A DNA stretch of 64,000 nucleotides from JABGQS01 sp963666505 (GTDB lineage: Bacteria > Bacillota > Clostridia > Christensenellales > SZUA-584), in the NCBI GenBank assembly GCA_963666505.2, contig CAXXXL010000003.1, positions 1,302,001 to 1,366,000 on the forward strand, given 5' to 3'. The notes below the pieces were generated by a model. The model did not search any database. It had not been told where the DNA came from and worked only from the letters and a program-made list of their open reading frames with translations. How positions within the stretch are numbered: position 1 is the stretch's first letter; the number at the start of each line of letters is the position of its first letter. The position numbers and the translations under genes were made by a program. This document shows positions 18,164-26,205 of this stretch, in pieces.

Positions 18164-18646
18164 ATGATAAGGCAGGCAAGGCTTAGTGATGCGGGGCAAA
18201 TAGCGGATATATACAACTTCTATGTGAGAAACACTCTAGTGACATTCGAGGAGCAAGAGGTGTCTTCGGCGGAAATGGCAAATCGCATAGCGGATAAACT
18301 CCAGAAACATTTCTTTCTCGTATGGGAAGAGGACGGGCAGGTTCTGGGATATGCTTATGCGGACGAGTGGAAGACACGCAGCGCATACAAATACACCGTA
18401 GAGTCTAGTGTTTATATTAAAAAGCAAGCAGCCGGAAGAGGCATCGGTACGAAACTGTATGAGCGGCTGCTGGAGCTCCTTAAAGAAAAGGGTCTGCATA
18501 TAGTGCTGGCCGGAATAGCGATACCAAACGAAGCAAGCGTTGCGCTGCACGAAAAGCTTGGTTTTGTAAAGACAGGGCAGCTAAAGGAAGTAGGCTTCAA
18601 GGGCGGCAGGTATATAGACGTCGGGTACTGGCAGATTGTGTTTTGA
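18164..18646 (+). CDS. GNAT family N-acetyltransferase, phosphinothricin/methionine-sulfoximine acetyltransferase-like
   Basis: A 160-residue cytosolic protein. IRQARLSDAGQIADIYNFYV at the N-terminus, TFEEQEVS, GYAYADEWKTRSAY and the acetyl-CoA loop AGRGIGTKL, with ending LHEKLGFVKTGQLKEVGFK, match the PAT/YwnH-like branch that acetylates amino groups of glutamate analogues and some amino acids. AGGAAG is the ribosome site. It is transcribed away from the previous acetyltransferase and ends before a terminator. Confidence 0.82.
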   Translation: MIRQARLSDAGQIADIYNFYVRNTLVTFEEQEVSSAEMANRIADKLQKHFFLVWEEDGQVLGYAYADEWKTRSAYKYTVESSVYIKKQAAGRGIGTKLYERLLELLKEKGLHIVLAGIAIPNEASVALHEKLGFVKTGQLKEVGFKGGRYIDVGYWQIVF

Positions 18647-18669
18647 CAAAAACAAAATATTATTGCTTT

Positions 18670-18698
18670 AAGGCTGCGAATGTATGCAGCCTTTTTTT
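18670..18698 (+). terminator. Rho-independent terminator
   Basis: AAGGCTGC pairs with GCAGCCTT around an 8-base loop, followed by a run of T, 24 bases after the acetyltransferase stop. Confidence 0.88.
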
Positions 18699-18777
18699 AT
18701 GCGGACTGAAAAAAGGTGTTTGACAAAAATGCACAAATATATTACGATAATAAAATAAATGCAACATGAGGCGTCTT

Positions 18778-19563
18778 ATGAAAGATAGCGAGCTTGTCTT
18801 CGGGCTGATGGCTGCTTTTGAAAAAAGCGAATATATGACTAGTGACCTGAGATACCTTACAGAACCTTTCGGGGTATCTGAATCTAGCTTGAGAACGTGT
18901 TTGTTCAGGATGTTAAGCAAGGGCGTGCTGGTCTCTGAAAGAAGCGGAAAGCAAGCCAGCTACAGATTTGCAGACAGAGGGAAAAGTATCAGCAGGAACG
19001 TTGCGCTGAGCTTTAGGCCGACGGACTACAGTGGTTGGGACGGAAGCTTCTGGGGCGTGGTTTTTTCCGTTCCGGAAGTAAAGGGCGAATACAGGCATAA
19101 AATAAGAAAGAAGCTAATAAAATACAGGTTTGCTTGTATGCAGCCGGGATTCTGGATACGCCCGGTGAATGAAAACGAGAACATACCGGAGGCGCTGCGC
19201 TCTATAACTGGATTGAAATACTGCAGGCTAATCAAATTCTGTGACCAGGAAGGCATGACAAAGCAGGAAGGGCAGAAATACTGGAAGACACAAGAAGTGA
19301 ATGAAGAACTGAAAAGAGGCGTCGGGATATTGGAAGCGCAGATGAAAAAGCTTGACGGTATAAGCAGCAGGCAGGCGCTTGTAAAGAAGATGCGGACAGG
19401 TGACGAGATAGTCAGCATATTGTTTAAGGACCCGCTGCTGCCGAAACAGTTTCTGCCAAAGGATTGGGCCGGGGACGAGCTGCGAAAGAAATTTGCTGAA
19501 TTTGACCGAATAGCCACGAAAATGTCAAAACCGTATTGGGAACGTATATTTATAAAGGAGTAA
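18778..19563 (+). CDS. PaaX family transcriptional regulator
   Basis: About 261 residues. The N-terminal winged helix (about residues 3-70, with LTEPFGVSESSLRTCLFRMLSKG cut at SSLRTCLFRM as recognition helix) is followed by the PaaX-type central and C-terminal domains (WDGSFWGVVFSVPE, DPLLPKQFLPKDWAGDELR). PaaX proteins repress phenylacetate degradation in proteobacteria, but clostridial members control other, mostly unknown targets. No paa genes are nearby. The ATG at 18778 is chosen because TGAGG lies 6 bases upstream. An ATG at 18766 is also possible. Confidence 0.82.
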   Translation: MKDSELVFGLMAAFEKSEYMTSDLRYLTEPFGVSESSLRTCLFRMLSKGVLVSERSGKQASYRFADRGKSISRNVALSFRPTDYSGWDGSFWGVVFSVPEVKGEYRHKIRKKLIKYRFACMQPGFWIRPVNENENIPEALRSITGLKYCRLIKFCDQEGMTKQEGQKYWKTQEVNEELKRGVGILEAQMKKLDGISSRQALVKKMRTGDEIVSILFKDPLLPKQFLPKDWAGDELRKKFAEFDRIATKMSKPYWERIFIKE

Positions 19564-19567
19564 AGAT

Positions 19568-20356
19568 ATGAAGATTATTGACCTTGATAAGAAGCATGAG
19601 GAGCTGTATTTTGTCTGTCTTGAAGACTGGTCGGAAGAGATGAAGGAAGCAGGAGACCACAAACGGCGATGGTACACAAAGATGAAAGATAAGGGACTCA
19701 GGGTAAAGCTGGCGATTAACGATGAAAATGTTGTATGCGGGATGGTGGAATATCTTCCGGCGGAATATGCCGCAGAATTTGGGCAAGGCAGTTACTTCAT
19801 AAGCTGTCTATGGGTGCATGGGCACAAACAAGGGCGTGGCGACCAGAGAAAAAAGGGTTACGGCAGGGCACTGCTTGCTGCGGCGGAGGAAGACGCAAAG
19901 GCTTTGGGTGCAAAAGGAATGGCAACGCAGGGGTTGTCAATACCGGTATGGATACCGGCGTCGTTTTTTACAAAACACGGATATGAGACAGCTGACAAGA
20001 ACGGAATTACCCGGCTGCTTTATAAAAAGTTTGACGAAGATGCAAAATCACCCAAATTCCTGAATCAGGACAAGCTGCCTCAGAAGGGGAAAAACGAAGG
20101 AAAGGTCACAATAACGTTCCTTCTGAACGGATACTGCCCCGGCAGGAGCATCGTTTATGAGAGGGCGGGTAAGGCGGTTCAGAGATTTGGGGACAAGGTA
20201 GTGCTTGAAACTGTTGATACGTCCGAGCTTGAAACGTTCCGTGAGTGGGGCAGACAGAATGAGCTTTTCATAGAGGACAAGGCTGTGACATTTGGGCCGC
20301 CGCTGCCACAGAAAAAACTTGAGAAGCTGATAAGCAGGCAGGTGAAGAAGCTGTAA
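19568..20356 (+). CDS. GNAT acetyltransferase with C-terminal YoaP-like domain
   Basis: A 262-residue protein starting 4 bases after the PaaX-like gene and so in its operon. Residues 1-155 are a GNAT domain with the extended loop SYFISCLWVHGHKQGRGDQR and the acetyl-CoA loop KGYGRALL. The segment TQGLSIPVWIPASFFTKHGY is typical of YoaP-type proteins. Residues 170-262 match the YoaP domain, with a GYCPGR-type motif that sits where thioredoxin-like folds place a Cys. A substrate cannot be named. The tight coupling to the regulator suggests the pair responds to one signal. Confidence 0.78.
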   Translation: MKIIDLDKKHEELYFVCLEDWSEEMKEAGDHKRRWYTKMKDKGLRVKLAINDENVVCGMVEYLPAEYAAEFGQGSYFISCLWVHGHKQGRGDQRKKGYGRALLAAAEEDAKALGAKGMATQGLSIPVWIPASFFTKHGYETADKNGITRLLYKKFDEDAKSPKFLNQDKLPQKGKNEGKVTITFLLNGYCPGRSIVYERAGKAVQRFGDKVVLETVDTSELETFREWGRQNELFIEDKAVTFGPPLPQKKLEKLISRQVKKL

Positions 20357-20467
20357 TCGGAAAACTTGCCCGGTCAGGAAGAGCTGCATACGAGCCGTAC
20401 GACCAGTAAAGATGCCGAAAACGACAGATGCCGGCAGTTTACATTTTAATGGGTTAAAAACAATAAA

Positions 20468-20496
20468 TTTACAAACAATGTTTTTTTATTTATAAT
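20468..20496 (+). promoter_or_regulatory. sigma-A promoter in the gap before the 323-residue protein gene
   Basis: TTTACA (20468-20473), a 17-base spacer and TATAAT (20491-20496). Transcription would start near 20503, directly at the hairpin at 20501-20527. Upstream in the same gap (20357-20467) I see no gene or other signal. Confidence 0.7.
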
Positions 20497-20500
20497 AGAG

Positions 20501-20538
20501 GCAGCTGTAAATTTTAAGAACAGCTGCTTTTCTTTTTT
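20501..20538 (+). terminator. terminator or attenuator hairpin just after a promoter
   Basis: GCAGCTGT pairs with ACAGCTGC across 11 bases and is followed by TTTTCTTTTTT, a complete intrinsic terminator. It begins about 5 bases after the TATAAT box, so it either ends a tiny transcript or attenuates the gene at 20630. Confidence 0.75.
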
Positions 20539-20629
20539 AATATAACACGAGAATGCATATGCTCTTAGTAAGCCAATAGGAAAGGTCAGTCGCGAAGGCT
20601 GGTATATCGATGGTAGTGGGAGGGTTTAT

Positions 20630-21601
20630 ATGGATGCTTTAATACAAAGGCTGCTTGAAGGTGAGCCATGGGTTCAGTTCGGAACAAGAGTAGATCTGCT
20701 AGGTCAAGACCCTGAAAAAGACGAGGCTCTTGCTGCAAGAAAGAAGATTGCAGCCCATCCTCTTATACAGCAGATTATAGACGAACTCGAAGGCTGGCAG
20801 GAAGAAGTTATAACGAACCATAAAAAAGCGGGTTCGTGGCAGCACAAGCTGTCTTTCCTTGCGGAAACCGGCCTTAAAGCAGATGACGACAAAAGGCTTC
20901 AAAAACTGACCGCCCAGATAGCGGATACAACAAGAGACGACGGGATAGTGCCGGTAAAGGTAAACGTTCCGCCCGTTTTTGGCGGCAGCGGTAAGGATAC
21001 CTGGGGTTGGTCAATGTGTGACGCTCCACTCATCATGTACTGTTTGAATGTTATGGGATACGGAAGGCGCAAGGAAGTAAAGAAGGGTATAGAAAACCTC
21101 GCAAACAAGGTCGAATTCTACGGATGGCCTTGCAATAGCTCTGCCGAGCTCGGTAAATTCCGAGGTCCTGGTAAAAAAGAAGATCCCTGTCCATACGGCA
21201 GCCTGCTTATGCTCAAACTATTGGCAGATACAGAGGATCATAAAGACTCCTGGCAGGCAAAACAGGGGGCGGACGGGCTGCTTGAGCTGTGGGAGCACAG
21301 CCTTGAAAAAAAGCCGTACCTGTTTAAAATGGGAACGGATTTCAGGAAACTGAAAGCTCCGTTTGTTTGGTATGATATACTGCACACTGCAGACGTTCTA
21401 TCACGGTTTTCTTGGCTGAAGAAAGATTCAAGGCTGGAGAGCATGATAGATATTATCAGGAGCAAAAGAGGAGAGGACGGCATGTTTACTGCCGAATCCG
21501 TTTGGATGGCATGGAAAGGTTTTGATTTTGCCCAGAAGAAACAACCATCAGACTGGATTACGTTCCTTGCTTTAAGGATACTAAAGAGATACGAGGAATA
21601 A
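20630..21601 (+). CDS. conserved protein with prenyltransferase-like repeat fold
   Basis: A 323-residue soluble protein with GGGAGG as ribosome site. It has no catalytic motif I can name. The alternation of helices, the ending WMAWKGFDFAQKKQPSDWITFLALRILK and the central APLIMYCLNVMGYG resemble the alpha/alpha toroid of squalene-cyclase/prenyltransferase-repeat proteins, whose repeats often contain residue blocks like these. Several conserved Trp and Cys (WPCNSSAELG, DPCPYGS) could bind a substrate or metal. Its leader carries a promoter-proximal terminator, so it may be regulated by attenuation. Function unknown. Confidence 0.6.
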   Translation: MDALIQRLLEGEPWVQFGTRVDLLGQDPEKDEALAARKKIAAHPLIQQIIDELEGWQEEVITNHKKAGSWQHKLSFLAETGLKADDDKRLQKLTAQIADTTRDDGIVPVKVNVPPVFGGSGKDTWGWSMCDAPLIMYCLNVMGYGRRKEVKKGIENLANKVEFYGWPCNSSAELGKFRGPGKKEDPCPYGSLLMLKLLADTEDHKDSWQAKQGADGLLELWEHSLEKKPYLFKMGTDFRKLKAPFVWYDILHTADVLSRFSWLKKDSRLESMIDIIRSKRGEDGMFTAESVWMAWKGFDFAQKKQPSDWITFLALRILKRYEE

Positions 21602-21610
21602 AAGAATAAA

Positions 21611-21649
21611 TAAAAGCACCGGATAAGTAATAGTCCGGTGCTTCTTTTA
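21611..21649. terminator. bidirectional terminator between convergent genes
   Basis: AGCACCGGA pairs with TCCGGTGCT around a 10-base loop, with AAAA before it and CTTTTA after it. It serves the gene ending at 21601 and possibly the convergent gene ending at 21681. Confidence 0.82.
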
Positions 21650-21680
21650 TATTATCAGGCTTAAATCAAGTCTGTATTAT

Positions 21681-22622
21681 TTAGTTTGCAGCCTGCGCCA
21701 GTGCGTCGTTAACAGCCTCTATTATTCCTCTCGAAGTCATGGTTGCTCCCGAGACTGTGTCAACGTCAGTAGACTGAGATTCTACAATAAGCTGGGGAAT
21801 CTGTTCAACCGGAACACCCCAGAACAGTTCGTTTTTCTCGTTGTGGTCTGTCACTGTCACGCTTGTTATCATACCGTTTTCTATAACGACCTCTACGACA
21901 AGCCCCGGACGATAGCCTGTGCCAGTGCCGGTGTATACGCCGTCTGTGTATGCGGAACTTGCTGTGTCAGATGCAGACGTGTCAGGTAATGCGCCAGACG
22001 GGTCTTGAGTTGCGCTCGGCGTAGTCATTGCAGGTGAGTCCGAAGATGCGTTGTTTGAGTTGTGGTTACCATATCCGTTGCCGTTACCGTTGCCTTTGGG
22101 CAGGTCGGGAAGCGGTGTTTCTTCTATGGCTTCTTCTGGGTCATCGGCCGCATGTGCAGTATATGCGCTGCTGTCTATAATAGCAATGGTATCCGTCGAC
22201 GGAACGCTCAGCCTGCCTGCAATAAGATCGTCAATGAGTATACCGCCGACGTTGACTACATGTACTACCAGAATAGCAACAAAAACGGCTGTCAGAGAGC
22301 GGTGTATATACATCCACCACTTTTTAAGCTGGAGCTTTTTTCTAAGCAGCCAGCTGAGCCCAAGCAGTATAGCAACTATAGCAATAGCAGTTCCCCAGTT
22401 GAAACTTAGCAGCACATCGCTTGAAAGTATGCCGTGTACCACCGAGGTGACGACAAGAAGAATACCGATAATCTTGTGGTGCCGGCGGAGCGTACAATTC
22501 AGTTTTTTTATCCATGGTATTTTCTTTTTCTTGTTTATTATCCTAAGTGCCCAGATAATAATTAAAAGAACTGCAAGGGCAACTGAAACCCATGCCAGAA
22601 CAAGATTAAACCATAATGCCAT
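21681..22622 (-). CDS. membrane protein with C-terminal FMN-binding domain
   Basis: About 313 residues. The N-terminal 125 residues hold four hydrophobic helices with His residues in RRHHKIIG, VVHGILS and YIHRSLTAV, which is typical of haem-binding DUF4405-like membrane cytochromes. A Gly/Asn/Ser/Thr-rich linker (about 155-215) leads to an FMN-binding domain (about 220-310). This ends in the flavinylation motif DTVSGATMTS, where ApbE attaches FMN to Thr. The arrangement suggests electron transfer from the membrane to an extracytoplasmic flavin. The ATG at 22622 has GAGG 7 bases upstream; the frame to 22700 is not supported. Confidence 0.8.
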   Translation of the reverse strand: MALWFNLVLAWVSVALAVLLIIIWALRIINKKKKIPWIKKLNCTLRRHHKIIGILLVVTSVVHGILSSDVLLSFNWGTAIAIVAILLGLSWLLRKKLQLKKWWMYIHRSLTAVFVAILVVHVVNVGGILIDDLIAGRLSVPSTDTIAIIDSSAYTAHAADDPEEAIEETPLPDLPKGNGNGNGYGNHNSNNASSDSPAMTTPSATQDPSGALPDTSASDTASSAYTDGVYTGTGTGYRPGLVVEVVIENGMITSVTVTDHNEKNELFWGVPVEQIPQLIVESQSTDVDTVSGATMTSRGIIEAVNDALAQAAN

Positions 22623-22814
22623 TAATATACCTCGCAAAGAATTATCGTATTTCAATAATACATGCTTATTATGGCAGGAAGATGAGAAAAGTATGAACAT
22701 AGATTGAACAATAATGCCCGATAGAGATACATATTTTTCAATTTAACTTGCGCTTCAAAGGGGCATTGATGTAATATATAATAAAGAATTAAAATAAACA
22801 GGAGGATGCTAATT

Positions 22815-23675
22815 ATGGATGCCATTAAGAATAGTCTTAAGTCAGTAAAGTCCGTATTTGAAGGTGTGCCGTTTCTAAAGGTCATGCTAACGGCTGGAGT
22901 ATATATCTTTGCCGGAGGCGGCCTGTTATGGCTGATATCCGCTTTTCTGCCCGTACAATATGGAGCCTACTTCATTAAAACCCTGCTTGGCTCAACCGGC
23001 AGAGTCGCAATATTTGTCGGTCTTGGTTTTGCAGCTGTAAAGAGTGAAGATTTGTTTGTGATTATAACGAGTGCGGCTATATCCGTGGGTGCGTTGATAG
23101 CGGCGCTTATCGAGGTTATAGGCTATGGATATTCGAATTTTGAGCTGTGGCTCTACTTCCTGCTCTTTGGCGGAGTAGCTGCTCTTGTTCTGTTATTCGG
23201 AGACAAGTTCAAAGAGATGAAAGCTGCGGCACAGCAAAGAGCGCAGGAGAGAGCTGCACAGCAGGCAGCTGCGGCTCAGGCAGCTGCGGCTCAGCAGGTT
23301 CAGCTCATAGAGTGCCCCAACTGCAAAGGCCCTGTTCCGATAAACGCTAAGTTCTGCCCGAACTGCGGAGCGCCAAACCCGGCATTGCAGCAGCAGGCCC
23401 CGCCTGCAGCTCCTCCGGCAGCACCACCAGCAGCGCCACCGGCAGCACCAGCAGCACCGCCTGCAGCACCGGCAGCACCGCCTGCAGCACCGGCAGCACC
23501 GGAAGCACCACCGGCAGCACCGGAAGCACCACCGGCAGCACCGGCAGCACCGCCTGCAGCACCGGCAGCACCGGAAGCACCACCGGCAGCACCGGAAACA
23601 AAGGCGTGTTCTGCGTGCGGCGCACAGATACCCGCTTCGTCAGCATTTTGCGGACAGTGCGGAGCGAAACAATAG
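22815..23675 (+). CDS. membrane protein with zinc ribbons and a proline-alanine repeat linker
   Basis: About 286 residues. Four hydrophobic helices (residues 20-128) are followed by an Ala/Gln-rich helix (about 140-163). A first zinc ribbon follows (CPNCKG near 166 and CPNCGA near 182). Then comes a 65-residue linker made only of Pro, Ala and a few Glu, and a second zinc ribbon (CSACGA, CGQCGA) at the C-terminus. The paired-CxxC ribbons are common in small clostridial membrane proteins of unknown function. I prefer the ATG at 22815 because GGAGG lies 9 bases upstream; the ATG at 22806 abuts the ribosome site. Confidence 0.75.
   Translation: MDAIKNSLKSVKSVFEGVPFLKVMLTAGVYIFAGGGLLWLISAFLPVQYGAYFIKTLLGSTGRVAIFVGLGFAAVKSEDLFVIITSAAISVGALIAALIEVIGYGYSNFELWLYFLLFGGVAALVLLFGDKFKEMKAAAQQRAQERAAQQAAAAQAAAAQQVQLIECPNCKGPVPINAKFCPNCGAPNPALQQQAPPAAPPAAPPAAPPAAPAAPPAAPAAPPAAPAAPEAPPAAPEAPPAAPAAPPAAPAAPEAPPAAPETKACSACGAQIPASSAFCGQCGAKQ
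23398..23600 (+). repeat. in-frame minisatellite encoding Pro-Ala repeats
   Basis: About 200 bases built from 9- to 15-base units of the type GCACCGGCAGCACC, GCACCGCCTGCA and GCACCGGAAGCACCA. All units are multiples of three and encode PAA, PPAAP and PEAP, so slippage would lengthen or shorten the linker without a frameshift. Confidence 0.85.
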
Positions 23676-23690
23676 TATATACTGAAAAAA

Positions 23691-23726
23691 TAAAGAGGAC
23701 TGCATAACAGCAGCCCTCTTTTTAAT
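23691..23726. terminator. terminator between convergent genes
   Basis: AAAGAGG pairs with CCTCTTT, with an inner CTGC/GCAG extension, followed by TTTT. It ends the zinc-ribbon gene. Confidence 0.8.
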
Positions 23727-23757
23727 ATAATTTATATTCTATATACTTTCTTTAAGG

Positions 23758-24999
23758 TTACTTCAGTTCATTCAGCAGCATTGACATTGCATGAAGCGTT
23801 GAATACCTGCGTATAAACGCGCGATCGGTGGTGTGCCCGCGGGAAAGAAGCAGTTTATGTGCACTGCATCCTTTTTCGCTGCAAAGGCCGATGTAAACAA
23901 GTCCGACCGGCTTTTCTGCGGTTCCGCCGCCCGGTCCGGCGATGCCCGTTATGCTTATAGCGTAGTCTGCGCCGGATATTTCACGCACTCCGGCAGCCAT
24001 TTCAAGTGCTGTTTGCTCAGATACAGCGCCGTGCTCTTCAAGCGTCTGGGGTTTCACGCCAAGAAGCTGCTGCTTCATATCGTTGGAATATGTGCATACG
24101 CCGCAGCCGAACACCTCAGAAGAGCCGGGTATAGACGTTATTGCAGCTGAGAGCCCGCCGCCTGTGCAGCTTTCTGCTGTGGCGAGTGTCAGCTTTTTCT
24201 CTTTGAGTCTTGATACAAGAGCTTCCTGCATGCTCCCTGCATCCACACCGTAAACGACGCCGCCCAGCCTCTCCCTTATCTTTTCAATAACAGGGTCAAT
24301 CAGACTATACGCCTCGGCTTCGCTTCCAGCCTTTGCGGTAACACGCACTTCCACACCCACAGGTTTTGCATACGGCGCTATAGTGGGGTTAGTATAGGAA
24401 GTCATCAAATCCCGCAGTTTTTCTTCCACAGTGCTTTCGCCCATGCCAAACATATTGACACGTTTGGATACTAGCGTCGATGTCTGCCCGCGCTGCAGAT
24501 ATGGCACAACGTAGTTTTCAAACATAGGCTGCATCTCGTTCGGAGGACCGGGCAGCATAATGACCGTTTTGCCGTCCTGTTCGACTGCTATTCCCGGGGC
24601 AAAGCCAGTGTCGTTGAAAAAGACCGTGCTTCCGACTGGAACAAGAGCCTGAAGCAGGTTGTTTTCCGAGAGCTTGATTTTTCTTATTTTGGCAAGCTGA
24701 TCTATCTTTTCTACCGAAGGCTGGTGAAGCTTCAGCGAAAGACCGAAGTAGTCAGCTATAGTTTTTTTTGTAAGGTCGTCGTAAGTGGGGCCAAGGCCGC
24801 CGGTGGTTATCACCATGTCTGCACGTGAAAGGGCAAGCTTAAGGCTCTTCTCAAGGCGCTGCGAATTGTCGCCCACCACACTGTGATGGTATATGTTTAC
24901 ACCCAGAGCCGCAAGCTCTCTTCCAAGGAATGCGGCGTTCGAGTTTATAATGTCGCCGAGCAGTATCTCGGTTCCTATGCACAGTATTTCAGCGTTCAT
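23758..24999 (-). CDS. cinA: CinA: competence/damage-inducible protein with PncC amidase domain
   Basis: A 413-residue cytosolic protein. The N-terminal molybdopterin-binding-like domain (residues 1-170) has EILCIGTEILLGDI and TTGGLGPTYDDLT. The C-terminal nicotinamide-nucleotide amidase domain (about 255-410) has ATAESCTGGGLSAAIT with the catalytic Ser, and ITGIAGPGGG. Together they recycle pyridine nucleotide breakdown products (NMN to nicotinate mononucleotide). The family motif MNAEILCIGTE fixes the start at 24999; the frame to 25149 is spurious. It is divergent from the ARMT1-like gene, and the shared 253-base gap contains a paired inverted motif. Confidence 0.92.
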   Translation of the reverse strand: MNAEILCIGTEILLGDIINSNAAFLGRELAALGVNIYHHSVVGDNSQRLEKSLKLALSRADMVITTGGLGPTYDDLTKKTIADYFGLSLKLHQPSVEKIDQLAKIRKIKLSENNLLQALVPVGSTVFFNDTGFAPGIAVEQDGKTVIMLPGPPNEMQPMFENYVVPYLQRGQTSTLVSKRVNMFGMGESTVEEKLRDLMTSYTNPTIAPYAKPVGVEVRVTAKAGSEAEAYSLIDPVIEKIRERLGGVVYGVDAGSMQEALVSRLKEKKLTLATAESCTGGGLSAAITSIPGSSEVFGCGVCTYSNDMKQQLLGVKPQTLEEHGAVSEQTALEMAAGVREISGADYAISITGIAGPGGGTAEKPVGLVYIGLCSEKGCSAHKLLLSRGHTTDRAFIRRYSTLHAMSMLLNELK

Positions 25000-25079
25000 A
25001 TTATTCTTAGGGTTCCTTTCATGACCGAAACTTGTTTTTAAGTAACGTGTTTTCGGTTGTAATATTATCTCTGGATTAC

Positions 25080-25216
25080 TATAACACAACATCTGAAAAA
25101 GAAAAACACCAAAGTAGGCGCAGCCAGATTTTTGCACATTTATTTTCAATGAATCATCGGCCTATACTGCTGCTTGAGGTATGCATATGTGGCAAAAAGA
25201 ATACAGTTGTGTTATA
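25080..25216. promoter_or_regulatory. paired inverted 11-mers in the cinA divergent gap
   Basis: TATAACACAAC (25080-25090) and its exact complement GTTGTGTTATA (25206-25216) face each other across 115 bases between the two divergent genes. Each could be part of an outward promoter or a shared regulator site. No other gene is visible in this gap. Confidence 0.35.
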
Positions 25217-25252
25217 TTATCTTTGGAAATCATTTGGAAAGGTAAAAACACA

Positions 25253-26122
25253 GTGAAGATGACAACAGAGTGTATGTTCTGCTCTATAAACCAGATGTTT
25301 AAGCATTACGGACATTTCGAAAAGGACGAGAAGAAGCAGGCAAAGTTCCTTAAAACCATATGTGCTATGATAGCAAACTTAAACGACGATCAGTCTGCGC
25401 CAGAGCTGAACGGAACGATAATGAATATGATAGCAGACGAGTTCGGCGTTGAAGATATGTTCAAAGCTGAAAAGCATGAGTATAATCAGGCAGTCATGGA
25501 AATGAAAGATACGATCCAGCAGCACATAGACGAGGCAAGTGACAAGCTCTATCGCGCGCTCCAGTACGCAATGACAGGCAATTATATCGACTTTGGCGTT
25601 GAAACAAAGGTCACAAAAGATAAGCTTTCCGAGCTTGTTGAAAAAGCAGCGGATATAGACCTTGGCGACACATATGAAAAGCTAAAAAAAGATCTCGAAG
25701 GTGCAGACAGCCTTGTCTATCTGCTTGACAACTGCGGAGAGATAGTGTTCGATATGATGTGCATCGCAGAGATAAAAGAGCTTTACCCTAAGCTGGATAT
25801 TACGGCTGTAGTACGGGGCGGGCCGATATATAACGATGTTACGATGGTAGACGCACTCGAAACCGGGCTTGCAGATATGGTAAGCGTCGTTGACAACGGA
25901 ATGCGTATACCCGGCACTCTGATAGAAAAAATAACGCCGCAGACAAGCGGGCTTATAAAAGACGCCGATGTAGTTATTGCTAAGGGAATGGGCAACTTTG
26001 AAACGATGATAGGATGCTCACTTAATGTGTATTACATGTTTCTGTGCAAGTGCAAAAGGTTCGAGAAGGGATTCGGGCTGCCGCAGTTCAGTGCAGTTCT
26101 TATAAACGAAAAAGATTACTAG
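25253..26122 (+). CDS. DUF89/ARMT1-like damage-control phosphatase
   Basis: About 289 residues, soluble. MTTECMFCSINQM at the N-terminus carries the CxxC pair usual in prokaryotic DUF89 proteins. YLLDNCGEIVFD (Asp, Asn metal ligands) near residue 160 and DVVIAKGMGNFE near 240-251 are the signature metal/phosphate motifs. The family is known as metal-dependent damage-control phosphatases acting on damaged sugar phosphates and phosphorylated metabolites. The GTG at 25253 is favoured by GGAAAGG 10 bases upstream; an ATG two codons later is also possible. It is monocistronic and divergent from cinA. Confidence 0.82.
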   Translation: MKMTTECMFCSINQMFKHYGHFEKDEKKQAKFLKTICAMIANLNDDQSAPELNGTIMNMIADEFGVEDMFKAEKHEYNQAVMEMKDTIQQHIDEASDKLYRALQYAMTGNYIDFGVETKVTKDKLSELVEKAADIDLGDTYEKLKKDLEGADSLVYLLDNCGEIVFDMMCIAEIKELYPKLDITAVVRGGPIYNDVTMVDALETGLADMVSVVDNGMRIPGTLIEKITPQTSGLIKDADVVIAKGMGNFETMIGCSLNVYYMFLCKCKRFEKGFGLPQFSAVLINEKDY

Positions 26123-26205
26123 TTCAATAAGAGTAAATATATGTTATAATAGACTTTAGTATATTGTTATGTAGTGGTGAGTTTTCGCAGGGAAGGTTTT
26201 CAGAT

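Noticed and set aside
23398..23600. CRISPR-like look of regular repeats
   Set aside because: Units are 9-15 bases without unique spacers, and they are in frame and coding.
23347..23646. Minus-strand frame with Val-Leu-Pro repeats
   Set aside because: It is the reverse reading of the GCACCG minisatellite of the zinc-ribbon gene.
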